Shown: one piece after another, positions 61,993 through 64,000 of the stretch
Position numbering within the stretch: the first letter of the stretch is position 1
Layout: every line of letters begins with the position of its first letter
NCBI RefSeq assembly: GCF_003667705.1
Contig: NZ_CP033019.1
Span: 2,666,001 to 2,730,000, forward strand
Direction: 5' to 3'
Length of the DNA stretch: 64,000 nt
From: Janthinobacterium agaricidamnosum
Lineage (GTDB): Bacteria > Pseudomonadota > Gammaproteobacteria > Burkholderiales > Burkholderiaceae_D
Notes under the pieces: generated by a model
The model's database searches: none
Told to the model about the DNA's origin: nothing
Seen by the model: only the letters and a program-made list of their open reading frames with translations
Translations under genes and position numbers: made by a program

Positions 61993-63296
61993 GCGCGCTC
62001 GGTCGAGGTAGTGATGAAGGTATCGTTGGCGGCGGCGACGTCTTCCAGCTGATCTAGCCGTTGCAGCAACAGGCCGCAGGCTTGCTGGGCACTGATCAGG
62101 CTGCCTTCCATCCAGCCGCAATGCGCGGTATACGCATCCGAACAGGAAATGATGCCGTCCCGGTGCAGCAGGACGGCCGGGTGCTCGGCTTCCGGCTCCA
62201 CGCAAAACTCGACGCCATGGGGCCAGAACTTGTGAAAGTGCGCCTTGATCTGTGGCAGCGGCTGACCGTCGAGCGGCAGCACTTCTTCCAGGTGGCTGCG
62301 GACACGCTCCAGGTACACGTCTTCACCGAGCTCGAGGCTGTCCCGCCAGTAGGCGGCGCTTTTGCTGTCGGTATAGAACAGCACATATTTGTCGCTCTTG
62401 AAGTAGATCTTGCGCAGGGGATTTGCCGCCATCAGCACCTTGTCGGTCAGCCCGAGCGCGTCCCACCAGGCCGTGTCGAACGTCAGGAAGCCCTTGAACA
62501 GGGGCAGCGAGTCGTACTGGAATGGACTCCAGGCGTGCGGGAAATCCAGGTTCAGGCGCGGCATGGCGGACGGCGGGATGGCCATCACCAGATGGCGTGT
62601 GCGGTGCATCTGCGTGTCGCCATGGTGGCTGAAGGCGAGCACATGCTCGGCGCCGGATTTTTCAACGGACAGCAGACGATGTTCGAGCCGGAATTCCACC
62701 CCGGCGGCCTGGGCCTGGTGCTGCAACTGGCACAGCAACGCGTGGTAGCCGTCGGTCGCATAGTGCCACTGGTTGGCGGCGTTTTCCGTAAAGTGCTGCG
62801 TTTCCGGGTGTTTCTTGATGATGTCGTAGGCCATGACCGCCGACACCATCGGCAGCAGCAATGCGTCATAGCCGGTCGCCTTGATGATGTGGGTGGCCTT
62901 GGCGGCGCCCAGGTAATGGCTGACGAACGCGAGGAAGGAGTCATTCGGATGCTCTTTCAGCATCGGGCTCAGGTCATCCAGTGTTGCCTTCAGCTCTTCC
63001 AGCACGCTATCGTGGGAGATGACTTCGGTGAACGGGTAGACCGCATGCGGCAATCCGCTACCCTGCATGAGTTGCTGGAAATGCGGATGCAGCTGCGGCG
63101 AGTAGCGGGCGGCGCCCAGTTCGGCGATTTCCTCGCCATCTATTTTCCGCGACTGGATGCGGCCGCCGACGGTGGCATTCAGGTCGAATACGTGGATGCG
63201 CAGCTTCCTGCCGGCGGCGCCGTCGATCAGCCGATTGGCGCAAGTCAGGCCGCCTATGCCGGCGCCGATGATGCAAATATCAGAATACGTGCTCAT
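61989..63296 (-). CDS. vioA: L-tryptophan oxidase VioA
   Basis: Flavin amine oxidase that oxidises L-tryptophan to indole-3-pyruvate imine, the first violacein step. 435 residues from the ATG at 63296 with AAGGA upstream; Chromobacterium VioA is 418. FAD-binding start ICIIGAGIGGLTCANRL, the RxGGR-like segment VGGRIQSRKI, substrate-domain ARYSPQLHP, and the C-terminal SCSDAYTAHCGWMEGSLISAQQA that closes over the flavin. First gene of the operon, preceded by a 330-base promoter region. Confidence 0.96.
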   Translation of the reverse strand: MSTYSDICIIGAGIGGLTCANRLIDGAAGRKLRIHVFDLNATVGGRIQSRKIDGEEIAELGAARYSPQLHPHFQQLMQGSGLPHAVYPFTEVISHDSVLEELKATLDDLSPMLKEHPNDSFLAFVSHYLGAAKATHIIKATGYDALLLPMVSAVMAYDIIKKHPETQHFTENAANQWHYATDGYHALLCQLQHQAQAAGVEFRLEHRLLSVEKSGAEHVLAFSHHGDTQMHRTRHLVMAIPPSAMPRLNLDFPHAWSPFQYDSLPLFKGFLTFDTAWWDALGLTDKVLMAANPLRKIYFKSDKYVLFYTDSKSAAYWRDSLELGEDVYLERVRSHLEEVLPLDGQPLPQIKAHFHKFWPHGVEFCVEPEAEHPAVLLHRDGIISCSDAYTAHCGWMEGSLISAQQACGLLLQRLDQLEDVAAANDTFITTSTERA

Positions 63297-63626
63297 ACGA
63301 AATTCCTTTTTAACGTTCATTAAAAAAGCTGCAAAATCGTTAGCAAAAGTTTCCCCAGCTCGTGTAGGCAAGAGAGGGGGAACGCTGGGTGTTACCGCAC
63401 TTGGCGAGCGTTATCGGCTGGGAAATGAAGAGCCTGGCGAGAACTGGCGTTGCGTCTGGTATGGTCGATTCTTGGCAGCAGAGTTTCTGTTTCAAATCAA
63501 AGATGGCACCGACAATAGCCCGGGTATCGGGCTGTCAGTTTGATAAATATCAATGTAGTTGTCGTCTGCAAGGCGCGCGCTGATCAAGCGCGAATGTTGC
63601 TACGCTCATCGAAAACAGGAGGCACC
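63297..63626 (-). promoter_or_regulatory. Violacein operon promoter region
   Basis: This 330-base intergenic stretch lies between vioA and a small plus-strand gene. It holds no convincing gene. The ~60 bases nearest vioA are AT-rich (on the minus strand CTTTTGCTAACGATTTTGCAGC, then TTTTTTAATG and AAAAAGGA before the ATG), fitting a promoter. A 6-bp stem (AGCCCG/CGGGCT) is at 63517-63533. I found no CviR/lux-type palindrome, consistent with violacein control in Janthinobacterium not being acyl-homoserine-lactone based. Confidence 0.6.
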
Positions 63627-63734
63627 ATGTCCGAATTCATCGACTTATTGCAATGCTCCGCCATGGCCGCTTCGCTGCTGGTGGCGTGGCTGGTGGGTTC
63701 GCGCACGGCTGCGCGGCGCCTTGCCGGGTTCTAG
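63627..63734 (+). CDS. Small membrane protein of 35 residues
   Basis: A short open frame (MSEFIDLLQCSAMAASLLVAWLVGS plus a basic tail) with one hydrophobic helix and a positively charged C-terminus. It has a perfect AGGAGG ribosome site six bases before the ATG, the reason for calling it. The stop overlaps the left edge of the right-hand direct repeat. No family recognised. It lies divergent from vioA, 330 bases away. Confidence 0.55.
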   Translation: MSEFIDLLQCSAMAASLLVAWLVGSRTAARRLAGF

Positions 63735-63805
63735 ATATCGCCATCGTGGAAGGCAAGGTTGTCGATGGCCATGCCTATGCGCTGGAGTTGCTGCGCCCGT
63801 GGTAG
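63734..63805 (+). pseudogene. 3' fragment of a GNAT acetyltransferase gene
   Basis: Twenty-three codons (DIAIVEGKVVDGHAYALE plus LLRPW and TAG) match the C-terminal end of the GNAT gene at 53877-54419. The upstream part is missing; an unrelated small gene abuts the break exactly at the repeat edge. It represents the truncated end of an ancestral or second GNAT copy. Confidence 0.88.
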
Positions 63806-63994
63806 ACTCGGTCCCGTGATAAATAAGCAAAGTTGTCAACTGTGAATCAAAGTGCTCCAGAACGCGTCGTCGTCATCGGCGCCGGCATCGTCGGCGCGTC
63901 GCTCGCCTACCACCTGGCCAGCAAGGGCGCACAAGTCACCGTGGTCGAGGCGGGCGCCATCGCGTCCGGCGTGACGGGCACCTCGTTTGCGTGG
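63734..63994 (+). repeat. Right imperfect direct repeat flanking the violacein island
   Basis: The 261-base partner of 54333-54587: GNAT 3' end, intergenic spacer, and the first part of the oxidoreductase gene. Same orientation as the left copy and separated from it by about 9.1 kb containing exporter, vioEDCBA and the small membrane protein gene. Similarity may extend past the window end. Confidence 0.9.
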
Positions 63995-64000
63995 ATTAAC
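63842..64000 (+). CDS. FAD-dependent oxidoreductase (DadA/DAO family), 3' end outside window
   Basis: The first 53 codons of a D-amino-acid-oxidase-like flavoprotein, starting with GTG at 63842 (the decayed left copy has ATG at the same place). VVVIGAGIVGASLAYHLASKG is the intact Rossmann FAD motif, followed by VTVVEAGAIASGVTGTSFAWIN, typical of glycine oxidase/DadA-like enzymes. It continues beyond the window. Substrate unknown. Confidence 0.85.
   Translation, partial: MNQSAPERVVVIGAGIVGASLAYHLASKGAQVTVVEAGAIASGVTGTSFAWIN

Noticed and set aside
63297..63626. A CviR/lux-type box for quorum control of vioA
   Set aside because: No 18-20 bp CTG/CAG-type palindrome was found. Violacein in Janthinobacterium is reported to depend on a different autoinducer system.
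54333..63994. The flanking repeats as transposon ends or attachment sites
   Set aside because: They are gene-derived, imperfect and long, with no transposase, integrase or terminal inverted repeats within the island. Recombination or duplication fits better.

Overview
The window looks like a chromosome segment of a violacein-producing member of the Oxalobacteraceae (Burkholderiales), most likely Janthinobacterium or a close relative such as Duganella or Massilia. The base composition is GC-rich, the gene families are typical of Burkholderiales, and a complete vioABCDE operon lies at the right end. The species cannot be fixed from sequence alone.

Layout. 1-3.9 kb: a type I secretion operon (ABC exporter entering from the left, HlyD-type adaptor, TolC-type outer membrane protein). 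4.0-7.0 kb: a VOC-fold protein, then purT coupled to an uncharacterised gene and followed by a possible suppressor-of-fused-like protein. 7.0-10.3 kb: an unusual PrkA-AAA/TPR fusion, divergent from a trypsin-like protease and a small protein resembling part of that protease. 10.3-16.1 kb: catalase, Sel1-repeat lipoprotein, 5'-nucleotidase-type lipoprotein and a secreted TIM-barrel-like protein. 16.2-20.3 kb: a probable metal-homeostasis cluster (two COG0523 GTPases, a NiCoT-like permease, an acetyltransferase and a Fur-family repressor) behind a perfect 25-bp palindromic operator. 20.4-26.1 kb: an alpha/beta hydrolase and the full Anbu (ancestral proteasome beta-subunit) neighbourhood. 26.3-31.6 kb: a sensor kinase, an amidase-like secreted protein, a Fur-box-preceded TonB siderophore receptor and a TonB-like proline-rich protein.

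31.6-45.9 kb is mostly ordinary accessory metabolism and regulation. It contains a triple tandem hairpin repeat, a D-2-hydroxyacid dehydrogenase, LtrA, XRE and LysR regulators with divergent targets, an MFS drug exporter, a CSS-EAL phosphodiesterase, two tandem class-C beta-lactamase-like hydrolases, a VirK/YbjX protein and small unknowns. 45.9-51.6 kb is a disturbed region. It holds a KfrA-like coiled-coil DNA-binding protein divergent from a tyrosine recombinase, an AT-rich NERD-nuclease/SF1-helicase gene, and on each side a gene broken by TGA where a Trp is expected. 51.6-54.4 kb: a PaaI thioesterase, a MarR regulator, an HTH-citrate synthase fusion and a GNAT enzyme.

54.3-64.0 kb is the violacein locus: MFS exporter plus vioE, vioD, vioC, vioB and vioA, all on the minus strand, tightly packed and mostly overlapping. 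It is bracketed by an imperfect direct repeat of about 255-261 bp. Each copy carries the 3' end of a GNAT gene joined to the 5' end of a FAD-dependent oxidoreductase gene. The left oxidoreductase copy is decayed and the right one opens an apparently intact gene that runs off the window. This looks like an insertion or duplication scar around the pigment island and is the most interesting structural feature I found. No tRNA, rRNA, CRISPR array or recognisable IS element was seen.
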